Made by a program: the position numbers and the translations under genes
Shown here: piece by piece, positions 41,418 to 49,051 of the stretch
Position numbering within the stretch: the first letter of the stretch is position 1
Layout of the letters: each line of letters starts with the position of its first letter
Assembly (NCBI RefSeq): GCF_000494755.1
Contig: NC_022657.1
Span: 2,766,001 to 2,830,000 of the forward strand
Direction: 5' to 3'
Source of the DNA: Amorphoplanes friuliensis DSM 7358
GTDB lineage: Bacteria; Actinomycetota; Actinomycetes; Mycobacteriales; Micromonosporaceae
Length of the DNA stretch: 64,000 bases
The notes under the pieces: model-generated
What the model was told of the DNA's origin: nothing
Seen by the model: the letters and a program-made list of their open reading frames with translations, nothing else
The model's database searches: none

Positions 41418-42839
41418 ATGGCAAACACTTCGTACGACGTCATCGTCATCGGCGCCGGAGCGGTCGGGGAGAACGTCGCCGACCGGGTGGTGCAGGGTGG
41501 TTTGACCGCCGCGATCGTGGAGCGGGAACTGGTCGGTGGTGAGTGCTCGTACTGGGCGTGCATGCCGACCAAGGCACTGCTGCGCAGCGCCTCCGCGCTG
41601 CGGGCGGCCCGCCGGCTGCCCGGTGCCCGGGAGGCGGTGACCGGTGACCTGGACGCGAGGGCCGTGCTGCGTCGCCGGGACTCGTTCGCCTCGCACTGGA
41701 AGGACGACGGTCAGGTGTCCTGGCTGGAGTCGGCCGGCATCGCGCTGCACCGTGGTCAGGGCCGGATCACCGGAGACCGCGTCGTCGAGGTGACCGGCAC
41801 CGACGGCGTGGTGGAAACCCTCACGGCGCGCCACGCGGTGGTCGTGGCGACCGGCAGCAGCGCACTGCTGCCGGACATCCCGGGCCTGCGGGAGTCGCAG
41901 CCGTGGACCAGCCGGGATGCGGCTGCCGCGAGCGAGGTCCCCGGCCGGCTCGCCATCATCGGTGGAGGTGTGGTGGCCACGGAGATGGCTACGGCGTACG
42001 CGAGCCTCGGATCGGTGGTGACGGTGCTGGCCCGTGACGGAGTCCTGCACCTGGCGGAGCCGTTCGCCGGTGAGCTCGTCACCAAGTCGCTGCAGGAAGC
42101 GGGTGTGTCGGTGCGCGTCGGTGCCGAAACCGCGTCGGTGGCTCGCGACAGTGACGGCACGGTGCATCTCACCCTCACCGACGGCGAGCGGATCGAGGCC
42201 GACCAGGTCCTCGTGGCGATCGGGCGTACGCCCAACACCCTGGACATCGGCCTGGACAACGTCGGCCTCGAGCCCGGCGCCTGGCTGACGGTCGACGACA
42301 CCCTGCGTGTCGTCGACGGTGACGGCTGGCTGTATGCCGCTGGTGATGTGAACCGGCGGGCGCTGCTGACCCATCAGGGCAAGTACCAGGCCCGGGCAGT
42401 GGGCGACGTCATCGTGGCGCGCGCCCAGGGCGAGGAGGTCCACGACGGCCGCTGGGGCCGGCACGTGGCCACGGCGGACGAGCGGGCCGTGCCGCAGGTC
42501 GTGTTCACCGATCCGGAAGTGGCCTCGGTCGGGCTGACCGCGGCTGCCGCCGAGGCGGCGGGACTGCGCACCCGGGTCGTCGACTACAACCTGGGGGCGG
42601 TCGCGGGTTCCGCGCTGTACCAGCACGACTATCAGGGGCAGGCCCGGATGGTCGTGGACGAGGACCGCCGGGTGATCGTCGGTTTCACCCTCGTCGGTCC
42701 GGACATCGCCGAGCTGATCCACGCCGCGACCATCGCCATCGTCGGCGAGGTTCCCCTGGACCGCCTGTGGCACGCCGTGCCGGCATACCCGACCGTCAGC
42801 GAGATCTGGCTGCGCCTGCTGGAGACCTACGGCCGCTGA
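41418..42839 (+). CDS. FAD-dependent pyridine nucleotide-disulfide reductase, copy 2
   Basis: 473 residues from ATG 41418 (MANTSYDVIVIGAG), the same length as the copy at 35441 and identical at most positions. Same features: GGECSYWACMPTKALLR redox site, GGGVVATEMATAYASLG for NAD(P), LYAAGDVNRRALLTHQGKY and HAVPAYPTVSEIWLRLLE. The upstream in-frame extension to 41313 is inside the operator region and not real. Unlike copy 1 it has no DUF308 gene directly upstream; the DUF308 copy 2 is 5 kb away at 47644. Followed 53 bp later by the secreted hydrolase. Confidence 0.88.
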   Translation: MANTSYDVIVIGAGAVGENVADRVVQGGLTAAIVERELVGGECSYWACMPTKALLRSASALRAARRLPGAREAVTGDLDARAVLRRRDSFASHWKDDGQVSWLESAGIALHRGQGRITGDRVVEVTGTDGVVETLTARHAVVVATGSSALLPDIPGLRESQPWTSRDAAAASEVPGRLAIIGGGVVATEMATAYASLGSVVTVLARDGVLHLAEPFAGELVTKSLQEAGVSVRVGAETASVARDSDGTVHLTLTDGERIEADQVLVAIGRTPNTLDIGLDNVGLEPGAWLTVDDTLRVVDGDGWLYAAGDVNRRALLTHQGKYQARAVGDVIVARAQGEEVHDGRWGRHVATADERAVPQVVFTDPEVASVGLTAAAAEAAGLRTRVVDYNLGAVAGSALYQHDYQGQARMVVDEDRRVIVGFTLVGPDIAELIHAATIAIVGEVPLDRLWHAVPAYPTVSEIWLRLLETYGR

Positions 42840-42892
42840 CGACTTCCCGCCCTTTGTACGTCTCTCAAGTTCCTCGAAAGGACTGATCTGTC

Positions 42893-43684
42893 ATGCGAAT
42901 CACCTTCTCCCGTCGTGCCGCCGTGGTGGGCGCGACCACGCTCGCTCTGCTCGGTGCGGCCGCCGTCCCGGCCATGGCGATGAGCACCGGCAAGCCCGCC
43001 CCGAGTCCGAAGCCGACAATCGTGCTGGTGCACGGCGCCTGGGCGGACTCCTCGAGCTGGAACCCGGTCATGCAGCGGCTGCGGCACGACGGCTACCAGG
43101 TGCGGGCCATCGCGAACCCACTGCAGGGTCTGACCAGCGACACCGCCTACGTCACCAGCTACCTGGCCACCATCAAGGGACCCAAGGTGCTGGTCGGGCA
43201 CTCCTACGGCGGCGCGGTGATCACCAACGCCGCGACCGCTGTCCCGGACGTCAAGTCGCTGGTCTACATCGCCGGCTTCATCCCGGCCAAGGGCGAGACC
43301 ATCGGTGAACTCGCCGCGAAGTCCACCCCGGCGCTGCCGCTGGTCTCGACCCAGGTTCCCGGCGGTACCGAGGTCACCATCGACCCGGCCCAGTTCCGTA
43401 CCGCGTTCGCCGGCGACCTGGACAAGGACGCCGCCGCCAACCTTGCCGCCGCACAGCGCCCGGCCAACACCAACGCGGTCACCGACCCCAGCGCGGTCGA
43501 GGGCTTTCGCAGCATCCCGTCGTGGGACCTGCTCACGCGCAAGGACCACGCCATCAACCCCGAACTGCAGCGATTCATGGCGACGCGTGCCCACGCCCGG
43601 ATCACCGAGGTCGACGCCTCGCACGCGGTCATGCTGAGCCGCCCCGACGCCGTCACCAAGATCATCGAGCAAGCCGCGCGGTAG
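42893..43684 (+). CDS. Secreted alpha/beta hydrolase
   Basis: 263 residues. N-terminal FSRRAAVVGATTLALLGAAA is a twin-arginine-like signal sequence, cleaved near AMA. Core: IVLVHGAWADSSSWNPV (oxyanion), nucleophile VLVGHSYGGAVIT, and C-terminal histidine in VDASHAVMLSRPD; the acid is not marked by a clear motif. Resembles EstC/hydroxynitrile-lyase-like esterases. Reads in the same direction as the reductase and ends before the strong terminator, so it is likely the last gene of that operon. Confidence 0.85.
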   Translation: MRITFSRRAAVVGATTLALLGAAAVPAMAMSTGKPAPSPKPTIVLVHGAWADSSSWNPVMQRLRHDGYQVRAIANPLQGLTSDTAYVTSYLATIKGPKVLVGHSYGGAVITNAATAVPDVKSLVYIAGFIPAKGETIGELAAKSTPALPLVSTQVPGGTEVTIDPAQFRTAFAGDLDKDAAANLAAAQRPANTNAVTDPSAVEGFRSIPSWDLLTRKDHAINPELQRFMATRAHARITEVDASHAVMLSRPDAVTKIIEQAAR

Positions 43685-43691
43685 TCCCGCC

Positions 43692-43727
43692 GCGATGGCC
43701 CACTCGCCTCGGCGAGTGGGCCATCGC
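43692..43727 (+). terminator. Very strong hairpin terminator
   Basis: GCGATGGCCCACTCGCC (43692-43708) and GGCGAGTGGGCCATCGC (43711-43727): 17-bp perfect stem, tiny loop, followed by TTTG. Starts 8 bp after the hydrolase stop. Confidence 0.85.
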
Positions 43728-43737
43728 TTTGTCTTGA

Positions 43738-43747
43738 ACCATATGGT
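43738..43747. promoter_or_regulatory. Palindrome ACCATATGGT upstream of GlxA gene
   Basis: Ten-base perfect palindrome 17 bp before the start codon at 43764; possible operator for the downstream AraC-type regulator. Confidence 0.45.
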
Positions 43748-43763
43748 GCGTAAGATTCGCGCC

Positions 43764-44732
43764 ATGCCCCATCGTGTAGCCGTGCTCGCCCTCGACGCCG
43801 TCATCCCGTTCGATCTTGGCATCCCCGCCCGGGTGTTGAGCGAGGCGCAGGGTGCCGGAGGCGAGCCGCTCTACGAGGTCGTCACGTGCTCGCTGGACGG
43901 TGAACCGGTCTCCACCAATGCCGGGTTCTCGATCCAGGTGCCACGCGATCGCAGCGTGCTCGCCGAGGCCGACACGGTCGTGGTCGCCACCCAGGAACCG
44001 TCCACCGCCATGCTCACGGCGGGGGAGCCCGACCCTGAGGTGACCGCAGTGTTGCGGTCGCTGCGACCGGAGATCCGTGTGGTGAGCACGTGTACGTCGG
44101 CGTTCGTCCTCGCGGCCGCCGGCCTGCTCGACGGACTGGCGGCCACCACCCACTGGGCCTTGAGCGACCGGTTCGCCGCGCTGTTCCCGGCGGTCGAGGT
44201 CCGCCCGGACGTCCTCTTCGTTGATGCGGGCCGGGTCCTGACCTCCGCCGGTGCGGCGGCGGGGATCGATCTGTTCGTCCACATCGTCCGTTCCGACCAC
44301 GGCGCGACGGTCGCCAACGAGGCCGCCCGCCGATGTGTGGTGGCCCCGTGGCGCGACGGCGGTCAGGCCCAGTTCATCACGCACCCGACTCCGCCCGGCT
44401 CCTCGGTGGGCACCGGTCCGACCCAGGCATGGGCCCTGGCCCGGCTCGACGAGCCACTCACCCTGGCCGACCTGGCCGAGCACGCGACGATGACCAAGCG
44501 TACGTTCAGCCGACGCTTCGTCGCCGAGGTCGGTGTGACACCGTTGCAGTGGCTCATCTCGCAGCGCGTCGATCGAGCGCGGAGTCTGCTGGAAAGCACC
44601 GACCTGCCGGTGGAGCGGATCGCCACCGAAGCCGGCTTCGGCAGCGCGACGCTGCTCCGTCAGCACATGCACGCGGTGCTGGGCGTCACGCCCCAGCGCT
44701 ACCGCCGCACCTTCCAAGCACCGGCCCGATAA
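43764..44732 (+). CDS. GlxA-type AraC-family regulator with DJ-1/PfpI domain
   Basis: 322 residues from ATG 43764 (MPHRVAVLALDAVIPFDLG); ATG 43743 is possible. DJ-1/PfpI domain at about 1-185, with the nucleophile-elbow Cys in IRVVSTCTSAFVLAAAGLL and an ATTHW strand. AraC HTH pair at the C-terminus: LADLAEHATMTKRTFSRRFVAEVG and PVERIATEAGFGSATLLRQHMHAVLGVTPQRYRRTF. Cys suggests possible redox or small-molecule sensing. Convergent with the XRE gene at 44761. Confidence 0.9.
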   Translation: MPHRVAVLALDAVIPFDLGIPARVLSEAQGAGGEPLYEVVTCSLDGEPVSTNAGFSIQVPRDRSVLAEADTVVVATQEPSTAMLTAGEPDPEVTAVLRSLRPEIRVVSTCTSAFVLAAAGLLDGLAATTHWALSDRFAALFPAVEVRPDVLFVDAGRVLTSAGAAAGIDLFVHIVRSDHGATVANEAARRCVVAPWRDGGQAQFITHPTPPGSSVGTGPTQAWALARLDEPLTLADLAEHATMTKRTFSRRFVAEVGVTPLQWLISQRVDRARSLLESTDLPVERIATEAGFGSATLLRQHMHAVLGVTPQRYRRTFQAPAR

Positions 44733-44760
44733 ACCAGGCACCGCGCAGGCCCCCGGGGCG

Positions 44761-45627
44761 TCAGATCGACGGGTGCGGTCCGCCGATCAGGGCGTCCGCG
44801 CCCCAACCGCTGAGCAGGGGAAGGACGTCCGCGGTCGGTGAATCCGGCGCCACGGTGTAGACGACCAGCCGCTGGTCCGGGCAGTGCGGCAGCGTGACGG
44901 TCTCGATGGCGAACTCGAGCCGGCCCGCCGCCGGATGGGCCAGGCGTTTGGTGAGCGAGGTCTGGTCGGTCACGGTCTGGTCGTCCCACCACCGCGCAAC
45001 CTCGTCGGAGTGTGATCGCAGCTGCTTGATCAGGGCGGACAGCCGGCGGTCGTGCGGATGCCGACCCGTTTCGAAACGCAGTCCGCCGACGGCGGCCGCG
45101 CCGAACTCGTCCCAGTTGACGATGCGCTCGCGGGCGGCGGGGTCCAGCAGCAGCCAGCGAACGAAGGCCGCGCCGATCGGCAGCGAGACCCCGAGGACGG
45201 CGTCGAGCAGGAGGTTGCGGGCCAGGATCTCGCTGCGCCGGCCGAGCAGCAGACCGGGCAGGTGGTCCAGGGCGGCGAGAATCCGCAGCAGGCCCGGCTC
45301 GGCCCGCTGGGGCGTCTCCCACTCGCCACGCGGGGACGCTGGTCGGGCCAGCGCTCTGAGGTGCCGGCGCTCGACGTCGTCGAGGCGCAGGGCCCGGGCG
45401 AGCGCGTTGCACATCTCGTCGCTCAACGTGGTCTGGCGGCCCTGTTCGAGCCGGCTGTAATGGTCCGGGCTGATCCCGGCCAGCACGGCGAGCTCTTCCT
45501 TGCGCAGGCCTGGCACACGCCGAGGCCCCGGGAAGGGAACCATGCCGGCCTGTGCCGGTGTGAGCGCGTCGCGACGTGATCGCAGGAAGCGGCTCAGGGC
45601 CGTGTTGAGCGTGCTCCGCGTCGCCAT
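44761..45627 (-). CDS. XRE/HTH regulator with MmyB-like domain
   Basis: 288 residues from ATG 45627 (MATRSTLNTALSRFLR). HTH GLRKEELAVLAGISPDHYSRLEQG (residues about 40-63); MmyB-type domain with LLRILAALDHLPGLLLGRRSEILARN, LRSHSDEVARWWDD and HPAAGRLEFAIETVTL. Third of the MmyB-type/oxidoreductase pairs, divergent from the Gfo/Idh-type gene at 45804, with a long perfect palindrome in the gap. Confidence 0.88.
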   Translation of the reverse strand: MATRSTLNTALSRFLRSRRDALTPAQAGMVPFPGPRRVPGLRKEELAVLAGISPDHYSRLEQGRQTTLSDEMCNALARALRLDDVERRHLRALARPASPRGEWETPQRAEPGLLRILAALDHLPGLLLGRRSEILARNLLLDAVLGVSLPIGAAFVRWLLLDPAARERIVNWDEFGAAAVGGLRFETGRHPHDRRLSALIKQLRSHSDEVARWWDDQTVTDQTSLTKRLAHPAAGRLEFAIETVTLPHCPDQRLVVYTVAPDSPTADVLPLLSGWGADALIGGPHPSI

Positions 45628-45657
45628 TTCTCCATCGTAGGAGGCCGGTCCGGCTCG

Positions 45658-45682
45658 AGCCTGGTCAAGACGTGACCAGGCT
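45658..45682. promoter_or_regulatory. Perfect 10-bp inverted repeat, XRE operator
   Basis: AGCCTGGTCA (45658-45667), 5-bp spacer AGACG, TGACCAGGCT (45673-45682). It lies 31 bp upstream of the XRE start codon. Confidence 0.7.
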
Positions 45683-45803
45683 GAAGTCGCCCTGGTTGCC
45701 CCGGTGGAGTCGGCGTTTGCTCGTGTCCTGAGCCGTTCGGGCCCGGCACCGGTCACCGTGACCGAGCCCGGCCGGACACCAAACCAACATCAGGAGATTC
45801 AGC

Positions 45804-46889
45804 GTGTCGGACAACGCCATCCGGGTCGGCATCATCGGCGCGGACACCCGGGCCAGCTGGGCCCGGTTCTCCCACATCCCGGCCATCCAGCACCTCGATG
45901 CCGTCACGCTGTCGGCCGTGGCGACCCGCCGTGAGGACAGCGCCCGGGAAGCCGCAGCGGCATTCGGCGCCCCGAAGTGGTTCGCCGACCCGTTCGCCAT
46001 GATCCGTGACGACTCGGTGGACGTCGTCACCGTGGCCGTCCGCGTTCCGGCCCACCGCGACCTGGTCCGTGCCGCGATCGACGCCGGCAAGGCCGTCTAC
46101 TGCGAGGCGCCTCTGGGTGCCTCGCTCGAGGAAACGCGGGAACTCGCGGCTTCGGCCGGGACGGGCCACACCGCCATCGGACTGCAGGGCCGCCTCAACC
46201 CGTCTGTTCGCCGCGCGGCGCAGATCATCGCGGAGGGCCGGATCGGCCGGCCGCTCAGTGCTCGCGTCGTGTCCACCTCGAGCGGGTTCGGGCCGGTGAC
46301 GGCATCGCCGTACGAGTACTTCGAGCAAGCCGCGTCCGGTGCCAACCTGCTCACCATCACCACGGGCCACACTCTCGACATCATCGAGGCACTGCTGGGT
46401 GACATCACCGAGGTCGACGCCCGCACGGAGATTTTCTGGCCTCACCCCACCCTGGCCGACACCGGAGCGACGACCACCCGGGAGGTCCCCGACCACGCCG
46501 GTGTCCTGGCCAAGGTGGCCACCGGCACCGTGATTGCCGCCGATATCATCGGTGGTGTGGCCCCCGACGAGGCAGCTTTCCGGTTCGAACTGCGGGGCAG
46601 CGACGGCTGGCTCAACCTCACCGGCGGCACCCTCTTCGGCGTCCAGGGCGGCGACCTGACCCTGAGCTCGAGTGCCGACTTCGACGAGCCTGACAAGCCC
46701 GCCGCCCCGGGTACGGCCGGGCCCGCGCTCAACGTCGGCGAGCTGTACGCGCTCCTGGCCCGCGACATCCGCACCGGCTCGCATTCGGTCCCGGGTTTCG
46801 CCGAGGCGCTGCACAACTCCCGGCTGATCGACGCCGTCGCCGTCGCGGCGTCCTCCGGGCACCGCGTGACCGGCATCCGCCAGCGCTGA
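45804..46889 (+). CDS. Gfo/Idh/MocA-family NAD(P)-dependent oxidoreductase
   Basis: 361 residues from GTG 45804. Rossmann start IRVGIIGADTRASWARFSHIPA, then ALVTRR-like VATRREDSAREAA, DVVTVAVRVPAHRDLVRAAI, and the conserved strand VYCEAPLGASLEETREL (the EKP signature is EAP here, so the catalytic Lys is missing). C-terminal GFO_IDH_MocA_C domain with IDIIEALLGDITEV. Loss of the Lys means that the usual hydride-transfer chemistry is doubtful. Divergent from the XRE gene. Confidence 0.8.
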   Translation: MSDNAIRVGIIGADTRASWARFSHIPAIQHLDAVTLSAVATRREDSAREAAAAFGAPKWFADPFAMIRDDSVDVVTVAVRVPAHRDLVRAAIDAGKAVYCEAPLGASLEETRELAASAGTGHTAIGLQGRLNPSVRRAAQIIAEGRIGRPLSARVVSTSSGFGPVTASPYEYFEQAASGANLLTITTGHTLDIIEALLGDITEVDARTEIFWPHPTLADTGATTTREVPDHAGVLAKVATGTVIAADIIGGVAPDEAAFRFELRGSDGWLNLTGGTLFGVQGGDLTLSSSADFDEPDKPAAPGTAGPALNVGELYALLARDIRTGSHSVPGFAEALHNSRLIDAVAVAASSGHRVTGIRQR

Positions 46890-46925
46890 ATCACTTCGCC
46901 GTGTGGTGGTGCGAAGTCTCCGGGT

Positions 46926-47537
46926 TCAGGCGTTTGCCGGACCGCTGTAGTCGCCGGCGGCATAGACCTGCAGCAGGCCCTCGACTCCCTGCAGGAAGGT
47001 GTCCCCGACCATCGTCGGGTCGAGCAGGCAGCCGGCAGCCATGGCACCGTCGCGCATCATCACGAAGTGGCGGGCGGCGGTGTCAGCGGGGGCCTGCCGG
47101 ATGCGACCCAGCAGCTCGGTGACGGTTTCCTGGAACCAACGCCGGTGGGCCAGGACGGTCTGGTGCACCGGTGAGCCGGGGTCGGGGTATTCGGCGACGG
47201 CGTTGAGGAAAGCGCACCCCCGGAAGCCGGGGGACGCGATGTCGCGGGCGATGGATCTGCTCAGGGCGCGAACAACATCGGCGGCTGCGGCCCCGTCGGC
47301 TCCGGCCTGGTCCGCCTGGCTGCGGATCGCCCGGTCGGCCTCCTTCAGGTACGCGAGAACGAGCTCCTCCTTGCCGGAGAAGTGCCGATAGAGGGTTGCC
47401 CGGGTCACCTGTGCCTCGGCGACGATGCGGTCGATGCCGACCGAGTGGATGCCGTTGGCGTAGAAGACTTTGATGGCTGTTTCCAGCAGCCGCGCCCGTG
47501 CTTCCGAGGGCCGGCCCGGGGGGTCGTTGTGCTCCAT
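46926..47537 (-). CDS. TetR-family regulator, paralogue 2 of the AGAACGTTC group
   Basis: 203 residues from ATG 47537. HTH IKVFYANGIHSVGIDRIVAE and VTRATLYRHFSGKEEL; same block ASPGFRGCAFLNAVAEYPD with the invariant Cys and FVMMRDGAMAAGC as in the proteins at 30857 and 60161. Recognition helix VTRATxYRHF is the same in all three apart from one F/L change. The twin operator at 47556-47620 starts 19 bp upstream of its own start codon. Divergent from DUF308 copy 2 (47644). Likely represses itself and that gene. Confidence 0.9.
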   Translation of the reverse strand: MEHNDPPGRPSEARARLLETAIKVFYANGIHSVGIDRIVAEAQVTRATLYRHFSGKEELVLAYLKEADRAIRSQADQAGADGAAAADVVRALSRSIARDIASPGFRGCAFLNAVAEYPDPGSPVHQTVLAHRRWFQETVTELLGRIRQAPADTAARHFVMMRDGAMAAGCLLDPTMVGDTFLQGVEGLLQVYAAGDYSGPANA

Positions 47538-47555
47538 GATCCAAGAATAGCGGAT

Positions 47556-47620
47556 AGAACGTTCCTTCTTGACAAAGCGGAGCGGCGTTGTCATTCTGAG
47601 ACGCATAGAACGTTCCATCT
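47556..47620 (+). promoter_or_regulatory. Shared-regulon twin operator and promoter (site F)
   Basis: AGAACGTTCCTTCT (47556-47569) runs into -35 TTGACA (47569-47574); CATTCT (47592-47597) is the -10 after 17 bp. Second copy AGAACGTTCCATCT (47607-47620) starts 51 bp after the first. It precedes DUF308 copy 2. Confidence 0.85.
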
Positions 47621-47643
47621 CCTCCGCTCCTGAAAGGTTCACC

Positions 47644-48204
47644 GTGAGCACTGTTGCTGCCTCGCCGGGTATCTCCCAGACCGCTGCCGCCCTGCGGCGG
47701 CTGTACTTCGTCCGGGCTGCGTTTGCCATCGTGTGGGCGGTGGTGACGATCGCGACCGCCAAGGAGATCGGTCCGCTCACGGTGACGTTGTTCGTGCTGT
47801 ACCCGTTGTTCGACGTGGGTGCGGCTGTTTACGACCTGCGGTCGTCGCGGTCGTCGGGTTCGCAGACGCTGCTGTACGTCAACATCGTGGTCAGCCTGAT
47901 CACGGCGATCGGCCTGGGTGCGGCTGCGGCGTCGGGTATCCCGGCGATGCTGCGGGTCTGGGGTGCCTGGGCGATCGTGGCGGGTCTGGTGCAGCTGTTC
48001 GTCGGGGTGAGCCGCCGCCGGATGGGTGGTCAGTGGCCGATGATCATCAGCGGTGCCATCTCGGTGCTGGCCGGTGGTTCGTTCGTGGCCGGCGCTTCGG
48101 CGGACAACCCCATGCTGACCAACGCGGCCGGTTACGCGATTCCGGGCGCCATCTTCTTCCTCATCGCCGCCTTCCGGCTGGGCCGGGCTGCGAAGGCCAA
48201 CTGA
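47644..48204 (+). CDS. DUF308/HdeD-like membrane protein, copy 2
   Basis: 186 residues from GTG 47644, the same length as copy 1 at 34879 with long near-identical stretches (TAKEIGPL, LFVLYPLFDVGAAVYD, SLITAIGLGAAAASGIPA, GGQWPMIISGAISVLAGGSF). Five or six membrane segments. Here it is monocistronic, ended by the terminator at 48221, while copy 1 is joined to a disulfide-reductase gene. Regulated by the site F twin operator beside TetR paralogue 2. Confidence 0.82.
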   Translation: MSTVAASPGISQTAAALRRLYFVRAAFAIVWAVVTIATAKEIGPLTVTLFVLYPLFDVGAAVYDLRSSRSSGSQTLLYVNIVVSLITAIGLGAAAASGIPAMLRVWGAWAIVAGLVQLFVGVSRRRMGGQWPMIISGAISVLAGGSFVAGASADNPMLTNAAGYAIPGAIFFLIAAFRLGRAAKAN

Positions 48205-48220
48205 CGTCTGCGTCTGCACG

Positions 48221-48256
48221 GGAGCCGGTCGGGGAGAACCTTCCCCGGCCGGCTCC
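48221..48256 (+). terminator. Hairpin terminator after DUF308 copy 2
   Basis: GGAGCCGG-TC-GGGGA (48221-48235) pairs with TCCCC-GG-CCGGCTCC (48242-48256), about 15 pairs including one G-T, followed by TTGC. Confidence 0.7.
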
Positions 48257-48375
48257 TTGCCGTCCGGCCCCGTTCCTCAGGACCGGTCGGCCGGCGGGAC
48301 GCCTTTCCTGTCGGTCATGAGTAGCGGTGTGATCCCGCGGATCGCGGCGGCTCGGGTCGCCGGCGCGCCGGATGC

Positions 48376-48948
48376 TCAGCGTGCCCTGAGTCCGTCGACG
48401 ACGATGGTGAGCATGCGGTCGAGCTGGGGGCGCTGGTCGGTTCCGCCGGCGACGGACAGCACGCCGGCCAGGATGCCGCCGACGTCGACCGGATCGATGT
48501 CGCTGCGCAGTTCCCCCGCCTCGGCGCCGGCCGCGAGCACCATTCCCAGAATCTGCTGGACCTCGTCGCAGACCGGTCCCGTGCCGAAGCGTCCGGAGGC
48601 GCTCATGGCGACCAGCGCCTCGCAGATGCCGCGCCGTTCGCCCGCCCACTCGGCGAAGCGGCGCATCCAGGCGTGCAGGGCCTGCGCGGGTTGCTCGGTG
48701 GCCAGGAGGGCTTGCGCGTCGTCGCGCAGCGGGCGGATCTGGTCCCGGTAGACCTCTTCGACCAGGTCCTCCCGGGTGGGGAAGTGGCGGTAGAGGGTGG
48801 CGTTGCCCACGCCCGCGCGTTTGGCGATCGCGTCCAGCGAGATGGTCTGCCCGGAGGCGAAGGCCTCGGCGGCGGTGGCGATCAGGTGTCCGCGGTTGCG
48901 CTGGGCGTCGGCCCGCAGGGCGGTCGATCGAGGAGTCATGGCTTTCAC
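48376..48948 (-). CDS. TetR-family transcriptional regulator
   Basis: 190 residues from ATG 48948. HTH ISLDAIAKRAGVGNATLYRHFPTREDLVEEVY (about residues 34-66), with the TetR_C_33-like ligand domain (PAQALHAWMRRFAEWAGERRGICEALVAM). Divergent from the atypical SDR at 49052, with two 18-bp palindromes in the gap. Confidence 0.88.
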   Translation of the reverse strand: MKAMTPRSTALRADAQRNRGHLIATAAEAFASGQTISLDAIAKRAGVGNATLYRHFPTREDLVEEVYRDQIRPLRDDAQALLATEQPAQALHAWMRRFAEWAGERRGICEALVAMSASGRFGTGPVCDEVQQILGMVLAAGAEAGELRSDIDPVDVGGILAGVLSVAGGTDQRPQLDRMLTIVVDGLRAR

Positions 48949-48979
48949 AATCGCTGGTTCGGGTCGACGGCAGTGGCGA

Positions 48980-49032
48980 AACGGGGGCTTCCCCGTTTAG
49001 TGTACGGTGAGAAAAACGGGGACCTCCCCGCT
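48980..49032. promoter_or_regulatory. Twin AACGGGG-N4-CCCCGTT operators
   Basis: AACGGGG-GCTT-CCCCGTT at 48980-48997 (perfect 7-bp arms) and AACGGGG-ACCT-CCCCGCT at 49015-49032 (one mismatch), 35 bp apart. They sit between the TetR gene and the SDR. Confidence 0.75.
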
Positions 49033-49051
49033 TACCGACGGAAGGCAATCC

